Source: JBDNDK01 sp046719185
GTDB lineage: Bacteria > Armatimonadota > UBA5829
Assembly (NCBI GenBank): GCA_046719185.1
Contig: JBDNDK010000019.1
Span: forward strand, 1 to 24,220
Direction of reading: 5' to 3'
Length of the DNA: 24,220 bases
The notes below the pieces were generated by a model. It did no database searches. It was not told where the DNA came from and worked only from the letters and a program-made list of their open reading frames with translations. The first letter of the stretch is position 1. Each line of letters opens with the position of its first letter. Made by a program: the position numbers and the translations under genes. Below, piece after piece: positions 8,038 to 14,591 of this stretch.

Positions 8038-9093
8038 ATGAAAACAGCTATAATTTTAGTTTTTTTAATGCTTTTTATCACCTCAATTAATTTATATGCT
8101 TATGATGCTAAGAAAATCAAGATAGTATTCTCTCTTGATCAAGGATTTGCAAATGGAATAATTTCACAGAATGACAAACTAGCAGCAGTTAGGGTTTGCA
8201 GAGCCTTAAAGCCACTAGAAGAGCATTATGATGTTTACTTGCTTGTTAATCCAATCATTGAGGACAAAGAAAAATTAAACAGTATATTGGATATCTTAGT
8301 AGGAATGGATATGAAGTTTATTTTTGATGTCTATTCTTCAGATAGCTGCACAATAGGTTCTATTGGAACAGGTGTGAAACCTTATGATACTGCTTATGGT
8401 ATTTCTATATCTATGCAGGAATTGGGTGAATACAAAAAGAAATATGGCAAGCATTTTGCTGGCTTGAGAATATTTGAAACCTTTGCATTTTGCTTTACTG
8501 TAGTGCAAGTTAAGGGTAATCATCCAGAGTGGCTTCATCCTGATACAAAATTGCCTGAGGATATGTTTTTTCAAAAGAAAATAGCAGAGCAATTTGTGAA
8601 ATTTGCAAAAGATAATGATATGTTTGTTCAGTGGTCTGATATGCATACATTAGAATTTGCATCTTGGGATGAACATCAAAAAGACAGAACAGAAGCTTTG
8701 ATTGAACTACTTAGAGAGTATCCAAATATTATTTATGTTACTTATGCAAACAATGAGGCTGATGAAAACTCTGTGCAAAGGTTAGGTTATTGGGAAAAAG
8801 CTGTAATTGGTTTTGTGAATGATGGTGCTAAGGGGTTTGGATTATCAAATCAGAGTTGGATTAGAAAAGATGAAACTAGCACTTCAATTGATGAAATGAT
8901 AGCTTGGACAGTTGATGCAATAGAAAAAGGTTCTGCTATTGTTCAATTTGAACCAGTGTGGTATTGGTTTAATGTCCCAAGAGGATCATTTGGGGAAAGA
9001 AATTCAGTTGAATGGCAGGGAATGCCTAGAGATAATCTCAAAAAGCTTGAAAGTAAATTACTAGAGCTAGCAGAAAGCAAAAATAAGAATTGA
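8038..9093 (+). CDS. Secreted protein of unknown function, possible glycoside-hydrolase-like fold
   Basis: A 351-residue product with a clear Sec signal peptide (lysine, then a hydrophobic core, with likely cleavage after LYA at residue 21). I do not recognise the family with confidence. Alternating hydrophobic strands, aromatic-rich ends of strands (FVQWSDMHTLEFASW, YVTYANNEAD, GFGLSNQSWIRK, IVQFEPVWYWF) and acidic residues at strand ends resemble a TIM-barrel carbohydrate-active enzyme. GH98-like is one thought, unverified. It is a periplasmic or extracellular protein with no membrane anchor beyond the leader. A GGAG site (8029-8032) precedes the ATG. It lies 35 bases downstream of tRNA-Val and overlaps thrB by four bases, so it is translationally coupled to an amino-acid biosynthesis gene without an obvious functional link. 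Confidence 0.85.
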   Translation: MKTAIILVFLMLFITSINLYAYDAKKIKIVFSLDQGFANGIISQNDKLAAVRVCRALKPLEEHYDVYLLVNPIIEDKEKLNSILDILVGMDMKFIFDVYSSDSCTIGSIGTGVKPYDTAYGISISMQELGEYKKKYGKHFAGLRIFETFAFCFTVVQVKGNHPEWLHPDTKLPEDMFFQKKIAEQFVKFAKDNDMFVQWSDMHTLEFASWDEHQKDRTEALIELLREYPNIIYVTYANNEADENSVQRLGYWEKAVIGFVNDGAKGFGLSNQSWIRKDETSTSIDEMIAWTVDAIEKGSAIVQFEPVWYWFNVPRGSFGERNSVEWQGMPRDNLKKLESKLLELAESKNKN

Positions 9094-9995
9094 AAGTAAC
9101 AGTTAAAACTCCAGCTTCCAGTGCAAATCTAGGACCGGGTTTTGATACTCTTGGTGTTGCATTGTGTTTGTATAACACTGTAACAATAGAGACAATAGAA
9201 AATGGCTTAGAAATTACCTGCTCTGGTGTGGGTGCAGATAAGATACCTCTTGATGAGACTAATATAGTTTACACTTCTGCCTTAAAAGTATGGGAGCAGG
9301 TTGGATATAATCCATCTGGAATCAAGCTTCATCTTCATAATGAGATACCTCCAGCAAGAGGATTAGGTTCAAGCTCTGCTGCTATTGTGTGTGGAGTTAC
9401 AGCAGCAAATGCAGTATCAGGCAATATGCTTGGTGAAAGAGAAATACTGCAGATATGTATGAACATAGAAGGGCATGCAGATAATATAGTGCCGGCATTG
9501 GTTGGCGGTTTTTGTGTGGCAACTGTTGTTTCAAATGGACATGTTGAATATATCAAGGTACCTCCATCTAAAACAATAAGTGCTGTTGCTATTGTGCCAT
9601 CTTTTGAGCTTAAAACTTCAGATGCAAGAAAAGTATTGCCGGAGAGCTTCAGCTTTCAGGATGTGGTGTATAATGTTGGTCATTCTGCGTTTTTTGTGAG
9701 TGCATTTATCACAGGCAATTTCAGTTCACTCAAGTTTGCAATGGAAGATAGGCTACATCAGCCATATAGAGAATCATTAATCCCGGGTATGAGAGATGTA
9801 TTTTCAGCAGCAATGCAGGCTGGTGCTCAGAGTGTATCAATAAGCGGCTCAGGACCAACTCTAATTGCTTTTGTAAACTCAAATCAAAAGCAAATAGGCA
9901 AAGCAATGCAAGAGGCATGGCAAAAGCATAATATTGAATCTCAAATATACATTTTATCATTAGATACAGAAGGTCATCAGATTTTTATAGACTAG
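9090..9995 (+). CDS. thrB: Homoserine kinase (GHMP family)
   Basis: Phosphorylates L-homoserine using ATP on the way to threonine. The 301-residue protein has the homoserine-kinase set: TPASSANLGPGFDTLGVAL (7-25), the GHMP phosphate loop PPARGLGSSSAA (87-98), NIEGHADNI (125-133), EDRLHQPYR (219-227) and the C-terminal SGSGPT (252-257). The length is normal. The only sensible start is TTG at 9090, overlapping the previous gene's TGA as TTGA, since the conserved N-terminal strand begins at once. Translation is therefore likely coupled to the upstream gene. hom and thrC are not adjacent. The gene ends convergently with the next minus-strand gene, the two stop codons sharing CTAG (9992-9995). Confidence 0.95.
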   Translation: MKVTVKTPASSANLGPGFDTLGVALCLYNTVTIETIENGLEITCSGVGADKIPLDETNIVYTSALKVWEQVGYNPSGIKLHLHNEIPPARGLGSSSAAIVCGVTAANAVSGNMLGEREILQICMNIEGHADNIVPALVGGFCVATVVSNGHVEYIKVPPSKTISAVAIVPSFELKTSDARKVLPESFSFQDVVYNVGHSAFFVSAFITGNFSSLKFAMEDRLHQPYRESLIPGMRDVFSAAMQAGAQSVSISGSGPTLIAFVNSNQKQIGKAMQEAWQKHNIESQIYILSLDTEGHQIFID

Positions 9996-11209
9996 AGCTT
10001 TGTGTATGGTATTGCTGTTATGTTTGGTGATAGTGGCAAAGTGTTTTTCCCAAGATGAACAAGCCAACCTTTCTTTGTTTTGTGTTTATAATCTGACATA
10101 AATATTTTTAATCCACCTATCAGAGTTGTTTTTGGAGTTGCTGTTTGCTTTACTTCTATTGGAATTAGTTCACCTTGATTTTCTAAAACAATATCCACCT
10201 CTTGACCTTTGCTGGTTCTCCAAAAATAAATTTGTGGTTGAATGCCTCTATTAAAGTAAGTTTTATATATTTCTGTGATAACTGCAGTTTCCATAATGGC
10301 TCCAGAGATTGGAGACAATGATGCATGCTCAGGGTCTTTAAGACCAGATAAATTGCAGAGAAGCCCAACATCTGTGAAATATACTTTTGGAGTTTTCACC
10401 AATCTTTTTCCTATGTTCTCATAGTATGGTCTTAGTATTATAATCTGATGAGTGGCTTCTAAGATTGAAAGCCATGATTTAGCTGTGTTTAGAGATATTC
10501 CAAGATCTCTAGATATATCTGCAAGATTTAGAAGCTGTCCACTTCTAACTGCTAAAACTCTCAAAAAGCTTTGGAACTCAGTCAAATCACCAATTCTCTT
10601 TATTTCTCTCACATCTCTCTCAAGATAGGTCTGAATATAGCTTGAAAACCATAAAGAAAAATCTCTATCTGGTTCAGCAGACAACTCTGGATAAAATCCT
10701 CTAATAAACTGTTTCCAGATATCTTGAGATGATATATCTAAATCTACATTTTCATATCCATCTTCCCAAGGAAGTTTACTTAGATAATTGCCAGAGAGTT
10801 CTCTAAAAGTTAATGGCAGCAGCTTTAGAATTGCAGTTCTTCCTGCTAGCGTTTCTGTAATTTTGCTCATCATCAGAATATTTTGAGAGCCAGTAAGTAT
10901 AAATTGCCCTTTTTTGCTTCTATTTTCATCAATTGATTCTTTTATATATGGAAATAACTCAGGCACATTTTGCACTTCATCAAAAATAACGGGAGGTTTA
11001 TAAATATCAAGAAAACCTCTTGGATCAGATTTTGCAGATTCTCTTATATCAGGTGGTTCTAGAGAGATATATCCGAAATTCTCTCCAAGAAGTTTTTTAA
11101 GAACTGTAGTTTTACCTGATTGTCTAGGACCAGTAAGCACAACAGCGGGGAATTGACTTACTGCTTTATTTATAATTGGCTCTATGGATCTTTTTATATA
11201 ATTATTCAA
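9992..11209 (-). CDS. AAA-type ATPase with DUF4143 domain
   Basis: A 405-residue P-loop ATPase of the widespread AAA_14/DUF4143 group, whose cellular role is mostly undefined. It shows Walker A GPRQSGKT (27-34), Walker B in PPVIFDEVQNVP (about 70-80), a sensor-like ILTGSQN, the LLPLTFREL segment, and a C-terminal DUF4143 region containing TAKSWLSILEATHQI, PKVYFTDVGLLCNL, and a PD-(D/E)XK-like run (YFWRTSKGQEVDIVLE, then IPIEVKQ). The start is TTG at 11207-11209 with GGAGAG four bases upstream (11214-11219). The family normally begins with a short YIKR-type segment before the P loop. An ATG at 11249-11251 would lie within the promoter and lacks a Shine-Dalgarno site. It is monocistronic, a typical genome-scattered member with no obvious partner. 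Confidence 0.9.
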   Translation of the reverse strand: MNNYIKRSIEPIINKAVSQFPAVVLTGPRQSGKTTVLKKLLGENFGYISLEPPDIRESAKSDPRGFLDIYKPPVIFDEVQNVPELFPYIKESIDENRSKKGQFILTGSQNILMMSKITETLAGRTAILKLLPLTFRELSGNYLSKLPWEDGYENVDLDISSQDIWKQFIRGFYPELSAEPDRDFSLWFSSYIQTYLERDVREIKRIGDLTEFQSFLRVLAVRSGQLLNLADISRDLGISLNTAKSWLSILEATHQIIILRPYYENIGKRLVKTPKVYFTDVGLLCNLSGLKDPEHASLSPISGAIMETAVITEIYKTYFNRGIQPQIYFWRTSKGQEVDIVLENQGELIPIEVKQTATPKTTLIGGLKIFMSDYKHKTKKGWLVHLGKNTLPLSPNITAIPYTKL

Positions 11210-11239
11210 AGCACTCTCCAAAGGTGCAAATATGCAATT

Positions 11240-11268
11240 ATAATGCAACATTACACTAAAAATGTCAA
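11240..11268 (-). promoter_or_regulatory. Promoter for the DUF4143 ATPase gene
   Basis: On the minus strand a perfect TTGACA (11263-11268) is followed 17 bases later by CATTAT (11240-11245). A perfect TATAAT overlaps it three bases further on (11237-11242), with a 20-base spacer. Either gives transcription starting near 11230, leaving a leader of about 20 bases that contains the GGAGAG site before the TTG start. Confidence 0.6.
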
Positions 11269-11300
11269 GTGCTATAGTTCAAATATGATAATTTCTATTT

Positions 11301-11777
11301 TTATATTGCCAATTTTGCCACTAATGCAGCTATTCTTTCACCCATTCTAATACATTGTTTTTCCACTCTTTCATCTGGTGCATTTATGCTGATTCTGCCA
11401 TAGTGGTCACCTTGCGGATCACCTTGAATTATCATTCCATGAATAAGCATAGCATTTAGAATATCACAAACTGTGGTCTCATTGCCTCCACCAATATTTG
11501 CAGCACTGCTGAAAGCTCCACCAACCTTTCCATCTAATCTGCCATGATATTTCACACTTTCATCAAGCAGTTTTTTCACTTCCCAAGCCATTGAGCCATA
11601 GTATGTTGGTGAGCCAATTATTATTCCATCATATTCAAGCAATTTCTCAGGATCAATTGCTGTAACAGGCTCCACATCCACCTCAACTCCTCTGTTTTTA
11701 ACACCAATCTCAATGAGTCTTGCCATTTTTTCTGTGTTTCCAGATCTAGAGTAGTATGTAATTAGCACTTTAGGCAT
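11301..11777 (-). CDS. Flavodoxin/WrbA-like FMN-binding protein
   Basis: A 158-residue flavodoxin-fold protein. The FMN phosphate loop is YYSRSGNTEKMA (8-19), the second FMN-contact segment is GIIIGSPTYYGSMAWEVKKLLD, and the third contains AFSSAANIGGGNETT, with GDPQGDHYG near the C-terminus, as in WrbA-type NAD(P)H:quinone oxidoreductases. It is shorter than Escherichia coli WrbA (198 residues) and closer to the stand-alone flavodoxin-family NAD(P)H-dependent oxidoreductases. It probably acts in cytosolic two-electron or one-electron transfer; the partner is unknown. The start ATG has a strong GGAGGG site (complement of 11786-11791). It is divergent from the cyclase gene. Confidence 0.88.
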   Translation of the reverse strand: MPKVLITYYSRSGNTEKMARLIEIGVKNRGVEVDVEPVTAIDPEKLLEYDGIIIGSPTYYGSMAWEVKKLLDESVKYHGRLDGKVGGAFSSAANIGGGNETTVCDILNAMLIHGMIIQGDPQGDHYGRISINAPDERVEKQCIRMGERIAALVAKLAI

Positions 11778-11848
11778 AGTTTAATCCCTCCAATATTTTA
11801 TTTATTTTTATATAGAATACCACTATTTACCTGCTCATAATCTATAAA

Positions 11849-11857
11849 TGATATAAT
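11849..11857 (+). promoter_or_regulatory. Extended -10 promoter for the cyclase-family gene
   Basis: TGATATAAT: a TG dinucleotide one base upstream of a perfect TATAAT (11852-11857), 21 bases before the ATG. The -35 position (ACCTGC) is poor, consistent with an extended -10 promoter. It lies in the divergent gap with the flavodoxin gene. Confidence 0.55.
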
Positions 11858-11878
11858 ACAATAAAGTAGGAGTAGATA

Positions 11879-12550
11879 ATGAAAAAAATCATTGATTTAA
11901 CTCATAAAATAACAAACAACATGCCTGTGTTTCCCGGTGACCCAAAAGTTGAGATAGATAATGCAATTTTTGGTGATAAATCAGCATACAATGTTTCAAT
12001 AGTCAAAATGGGTTCTCATACTGGCACACATATTGATGCACCTTCACATCTTACATTTCTTAATAATGGATTACAATCAATTTCTTTATCAAAGCTTATC
12101 GGAATAGCTGAAGTTATAGATTTAGGCAATATCAAACCAGATTCAATTATTGAAGTATCACAAATAATCCCTCATATTGATAGAATAAAACCCAATGGCA
12201 AAATTATATTAAAGACAAATTGGAGCAGATATTGGAATACACCTGATTATTTTCTATCATATCCATCAATATCAATTGAATCAGCAGAATTATTTGCAGA
12301 TAGAGATATTGATATGCTTGCCATAGAACAGCCATCAACCCATCAAATATTGCATGAACAAATACACAGCATATTATTATCAAAAGGAATTATAATTTTA
12401 GAAAACCTTGCAAATACCAGTGAAATAAATGCAGATACAGTATACCTAACAGTGCTGCCATTAAATATTGAAAATATAGATGGGTCTCCAGTTAGAGCTG
12501 TTGCAGTAGTATATCCTGAAAGTGTTATGGAACAACTAGAACAGGCATGA
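11879..12550 (+). CDS. Cyclase family protein (kynurenine-formamidase-like metal hydrolase)
   Basis: A 223-residue member of the Cyclase/KynB superfamily, metal-dependent amide or lactone hydrolases. It carries the signature HTGTHIDAPSH (47-57), which supplies the metal-binding histidines and aspartate. The N-terminal DLTHKITNNMPVFPGDP and the C-terminal HEQIHSILLSKGIIILENLANTSEI (HxxLL..GI.IxENLxN type) complete the family pattern. A GGAG site (11869-11872) precedes the ATG. No tryptophan-catabolism genes (kynA, kynU) are nearby, so formamidase activity is not supported by context; polyketide-cyclase-like or other amide hydrolysis is equally possible. Its last 26 bases overlap the convergent phosphoesterase gene. 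Confidence 0.88.
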   Translation: MKKIIDLTHKITNNMPVFPGDPKVEIDNAIFGDKSAYNVSIVKMGSHTGTHIDAPSHLTFLNNGLQSISLSKLIGIAEVIDLGNIKPDSIIEVSQIIPHIDRIKPNGKIILKTNWSRYWNTPDYFLSYPSISIESAELFADRDIDMLAIEQPSTHQILHEQIHSILLSKGIIILENLANTSEINADTVYLTVLPLNIENIDGSPVRAVAVVYPESVMEQLEQA

Positions 12551-13217
12551 AATCCAAAAAGTCTGCTGATGTAAGTAGATATGTTACTCCATTTACTTTG
12601 CCGTTAATATATCTTCCACTGTGCAAATGACCATAAACAACAATATCAGCTTTGTATGCTCTTATCAACTCATCAAATTCATTAAACTGCAGATCATCAT
12701 TAAATGGTGGATAATGCAGCATTACTATTTTCTTATCAACATTAGAAGGGATGTCTTGAAGAGCTTTTTCTAGGTAGGATAATTCTCTATTGAAAATTTT
12801 ATGTGTATCACTAGAATCTTCACGGTCATCATATTCACCCAATCTCCATCCTCTTGTTCCTGCTATGGCAATATTATCTACAACCACATATCTGCCTTGC
12901 AGCAGAGTAATTGAGCTGCAAATCTGTTTTTGAATTTTATTGGTGGAGGCTCTTCTCCACCAATAGTCATGATTACCTCTTATAAGTATTTTCTTTCCGG
13001 GTCTTTGGCAAATAAAATCAATATCTTCTGCTGCATCATAAATATCAATAGCCCAAGAGTGATCACCACACAAAAGAACAGTATCATCATCAGATATATA
13101 TTTATCCCAGTTATATATTATCTTAATATGGTGATCTTTCCAGTGATCTCCAAACACATCCATTGGTTTTGGATTTGAGAAAGATAAATGCAGATCAGAT
13201 ATTGCATAGATAGACAT
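12525..13217 (-). CDS. Calcineurin-like metallophosphoesterase
   Basis: A 230-residue dimetal phosphoesterase. The metal-ligand motifs are in order: D8-x-H10 in SDLHLSF, GD at 51-52 in GDHSWAID, GNHD (81-84) followed by YWW, HYPPF, and GHLH near the C-terminus. The KPMDVFG...W segment and GNHDYWW are typical of a Firmicutes-type subfamily, which usually has GDISW where this protein has GDHSW. The substrate is unknown. I start at ATG 13217, right before the first metal motif and four bases after the upstream gene's stop. An in-frame start further upstream would overlap the oxidoreductase. The Shine-Dalgarno site is weak, so translation is probably coupled. Confidence 0.9.
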   Translation of the reverse strand: MSIYAISDLHLSFSNPKPMDVFGDHWKDHHIKIIYNWDKYISDDDTVLLCGDHSWAIDIYDAAEDIDFICQRPGKKILIRGNHDYWWRRASTNKIQKQICSSITLLQGRYVVVDNIAIAGTRGWRLGEYDDREDSSDTHKIFNRELSYLEKALQDIPSNVDKKIVMLHYPPFNDDLQFNEFDELIRAYKADIVVYGHLHSGRYINGKVNGVTYLLTSADFLDFMPVLVVP

Positions 13218-13221
13218 AATG

Positions 13222-14235
13222 CTATATTTTAATTTCCACTTTTTTGCCTGTTTCTGCACTTTCTACAGCAGCAAAACACATAGCAAGGCTTTTGATATTA
13301 TCTGTGCAGATTGTTTCAGGAATTGTGTTGTTTTTGACACATTCTATAAACTCTCTAATACAACAATCGTGTCCGCCAGATTTCTCATTTTCATCTATTT
13401 TAATATCAATGTCATTTAACTTTCTTATGAAACCTTCATCATTGGCAACTTGTTGAGCTTTGAAATCTTTTTGTCCATCCCATAATACAGAGCCTTTAGT
13501 GCAGATTGCTCTCCAATCAGATTCCCATGTTGTATTGCAGCCTTCAGAACACCAACTGCCTCTGTATGTGTAAACTATTCCATCAGTCATTTCAAATATG
13601 CATACAGCAGATGCATCATGGTCATACCAAGAACCTTTAGGGTTCCATTCATGACAATACACCGAAACAGGATCTGCACCACTAATTAGTCTTGCCTGAT
13701 CAAATGTATGAATAGCCATATCAATTAGCAATACATGCCTCATGTGGTCTCTAAATCCACCAAAATGAGCACCAAGATAGAAATCACAGTTTAGAGTTGT
13801 CAAATCTCCAATTTCTCCACTTCTGATGAAGTTTTTGAGGGATCTAATCTCTTTTTCATATCTTCTGTTTTGCATCACAGCATAGAGTTTACCAGTTTTT
13901 TGTGAAGTTTCCACCATTTCCTTGGCGTCTTGAAAGGTTTCTGCAATAGGTTTTTCACCTAACACATGACAGCCATGTTCAAGTGAGGTGATGGTGATAT
14001 TTTTATGCCCGACAGGTGCTGTGCAGTCAAAAACAATATTAGGATTTGTATTTTTCAGAACTTCAGAAATATCATTTCCTATAACTGCATTATCCATCTG
14101 ATATTGCTCTTTATAAGATTTAGCAGCCTCTATATCTATATCCATAAATCCGACAAGTTCTAATTCGGGAATTTTTTTTATAGTATCCATCCATGTATGT
14201 GCTATTCTTCCACAGCCAGCAAGAACAACTTTCAT
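13222..14235 (-). CDS. Gfo/Idh/MocA family NAD(P)-dependent oxidoreductase
   Basis: A 337-residue two-domain oxidoreductase usually acting on sugars, inositols or their derivatives. The N-terminal Rossmann fold shows GCGRIAH (7-13), an acidic end of strand 2 (GFMDID, favouring NAD) and the conserved GEKPIAET, whose Lys is the family's EKP catalytic residue. The DHMRHVLLIDMAIHTFDQAR segment supplies the conserved DxxxHxxD-like catalytic histidine. The substrate cannot be inferred. The ATG at 14233-14235 has a strong AAGGAGA site (complement of 14245-14251). It forms a two-gene unit with the downstream phosphoesterase. Confidence 0.92.
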   Translation of the reverse strand: MKVVLAGCGRIAHTWMDTIKKIPELELVGFMDIDIEAAKSYKEQYQMDNAVIGNDISEVLKNTNPNIVFDCTAPVGHKNITITSLEHGCHVLGEKPIAETFQDAKEMVETSQKTGKLYAVMQNRRYEKEIRSLKNFIRSGEIGDLTTLNCDFYLGAHFGGFRDHMRHVLLIDMAIHTFDQARLISGADPVSVYCHEWNPKGSWYDHDASAVCIFEMTDGIVYTYRGSWCSEGCNTTWESDWRAICTKGSVLWDGQKDFKAQQVANDEGFIRKLNDIDIKIDENEKSGGHDCCIREFIECVKNNTIPETICTDNIKSLAMCFAAVESAETGKKVEIKI

Positions 14236-14409
14236 ATCAATAAGTCTCCTTAAAAGAGAAATATATACAATAAGAAGCTGTTTTATAAGAATCAATTATT
14301 TTGAACATCGGATTATATAATCAGATTATTCATTCATATCATTCCGCACAATAGTGAAGAATCTTTCAATTAGACTTTTCTCACTCTGTTCCTAAGAGTG
14401 ATAACCAAC

Positions 14410-14480
14410 ACGTCACCCTGAATTTATTTCAGGGTCTAGTAGTATTTTTAATAGATGCTGAATCAAGTTCAACATGACGT
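14410..14480. repeat. REP-like paired palindrome
   Basis: The segment is bounded by ACGTCA (14410-14415) and TGACGT (14475-14480). Inside are two hairpins of the same design: ACCCTGAA/TTCAGGGT (8 bp, loop TTTAT, 14415-14435) and ATGCTGAA/TTCAACAT (8 bp with one mismatch, loop TCAAG, 14455-14462 with 14468-14475). The CGTCA-CCCTGAA...TTCAGGG layout resembles short palindromes dispersed in many bacterial genomes and spread by REP-associated transposases. Assignment to that class is from memory. Confidence 0.6.
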
Positions 14481-14497
14481 AGGTTTCTAACCCGGTG

Positions 14498-14558
14498 TTT
14501 TGGGAACTTGTTCCTGAAACTTTTGAATCACAATCTGTATCAGAAACAATTCCCAAAA
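14498..14558. repeat. Long imperfect hairpin
   Basis: TTTTGGGAA (14498-14506) pairs perfectly with TTCCCAAAA (14550-14558). The pairing continues inward as TTGTTCCTGA against TCAGAAACAA with one bulged C and one mismatch, giving a stem of about 19 bp and a loop of about 22 bases. It is about 34 bases beyond the stop of the leuB-like gene and could slow transcription there, but no T run follows on either strand. Confidence 0.55.
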
Positions 14559-14591
14559 TATCTATATAAAACAGCTTCTATTTATTTATAA

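Larger units (their letters stand above)
14274..14578. mobile_element. Possible miniature inverted-repeat element (outer inverted repeats)
   Basis: GAAGCTGTTTTATA at 14274-14287 is repeated in perfect inverse at 14565-14578 (14 of 14 bases). With a one-base gap the match extends outward by ATA. The 305-base segment between these ends is non-coding and rich in secondary structure, as expected for a MITE-like non-autonomous element. No target-site duplication can be asserted, and no transposase is in the window. An alternative is a large RNA stem-loop. Confidence 0.4.
14236..14591. other. Gene-free stretch filled with inverted repeats
   Basis: This 356-base interval carries no credible gene. 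It holds the Shine-Dalgarno site of the oxidoreductase at its left end, then an outer inverted repeat pair (14274-14287 and 14565-14578), a 12-base perfect palindrome (14311-14322), a 7-bp hairpin (14381-14401), a REP-like double palindrome (14410-14480) and a long hairpin (14498-14558). Each is listed separately where supported. The two flanking genes are both on the minus strand, so the interval lies downstream of the leuB-like gene and upstream of the oxidoreductase. Confidence 0.8.

Noticed and set aside
9992..11209. DUF4143 ATPase as part of a defence system or toxin-antitoxin pair
   Set aside because: It is monocistronic, with metabolic neighbours and no partner gene. The family is common in non-defence settings.
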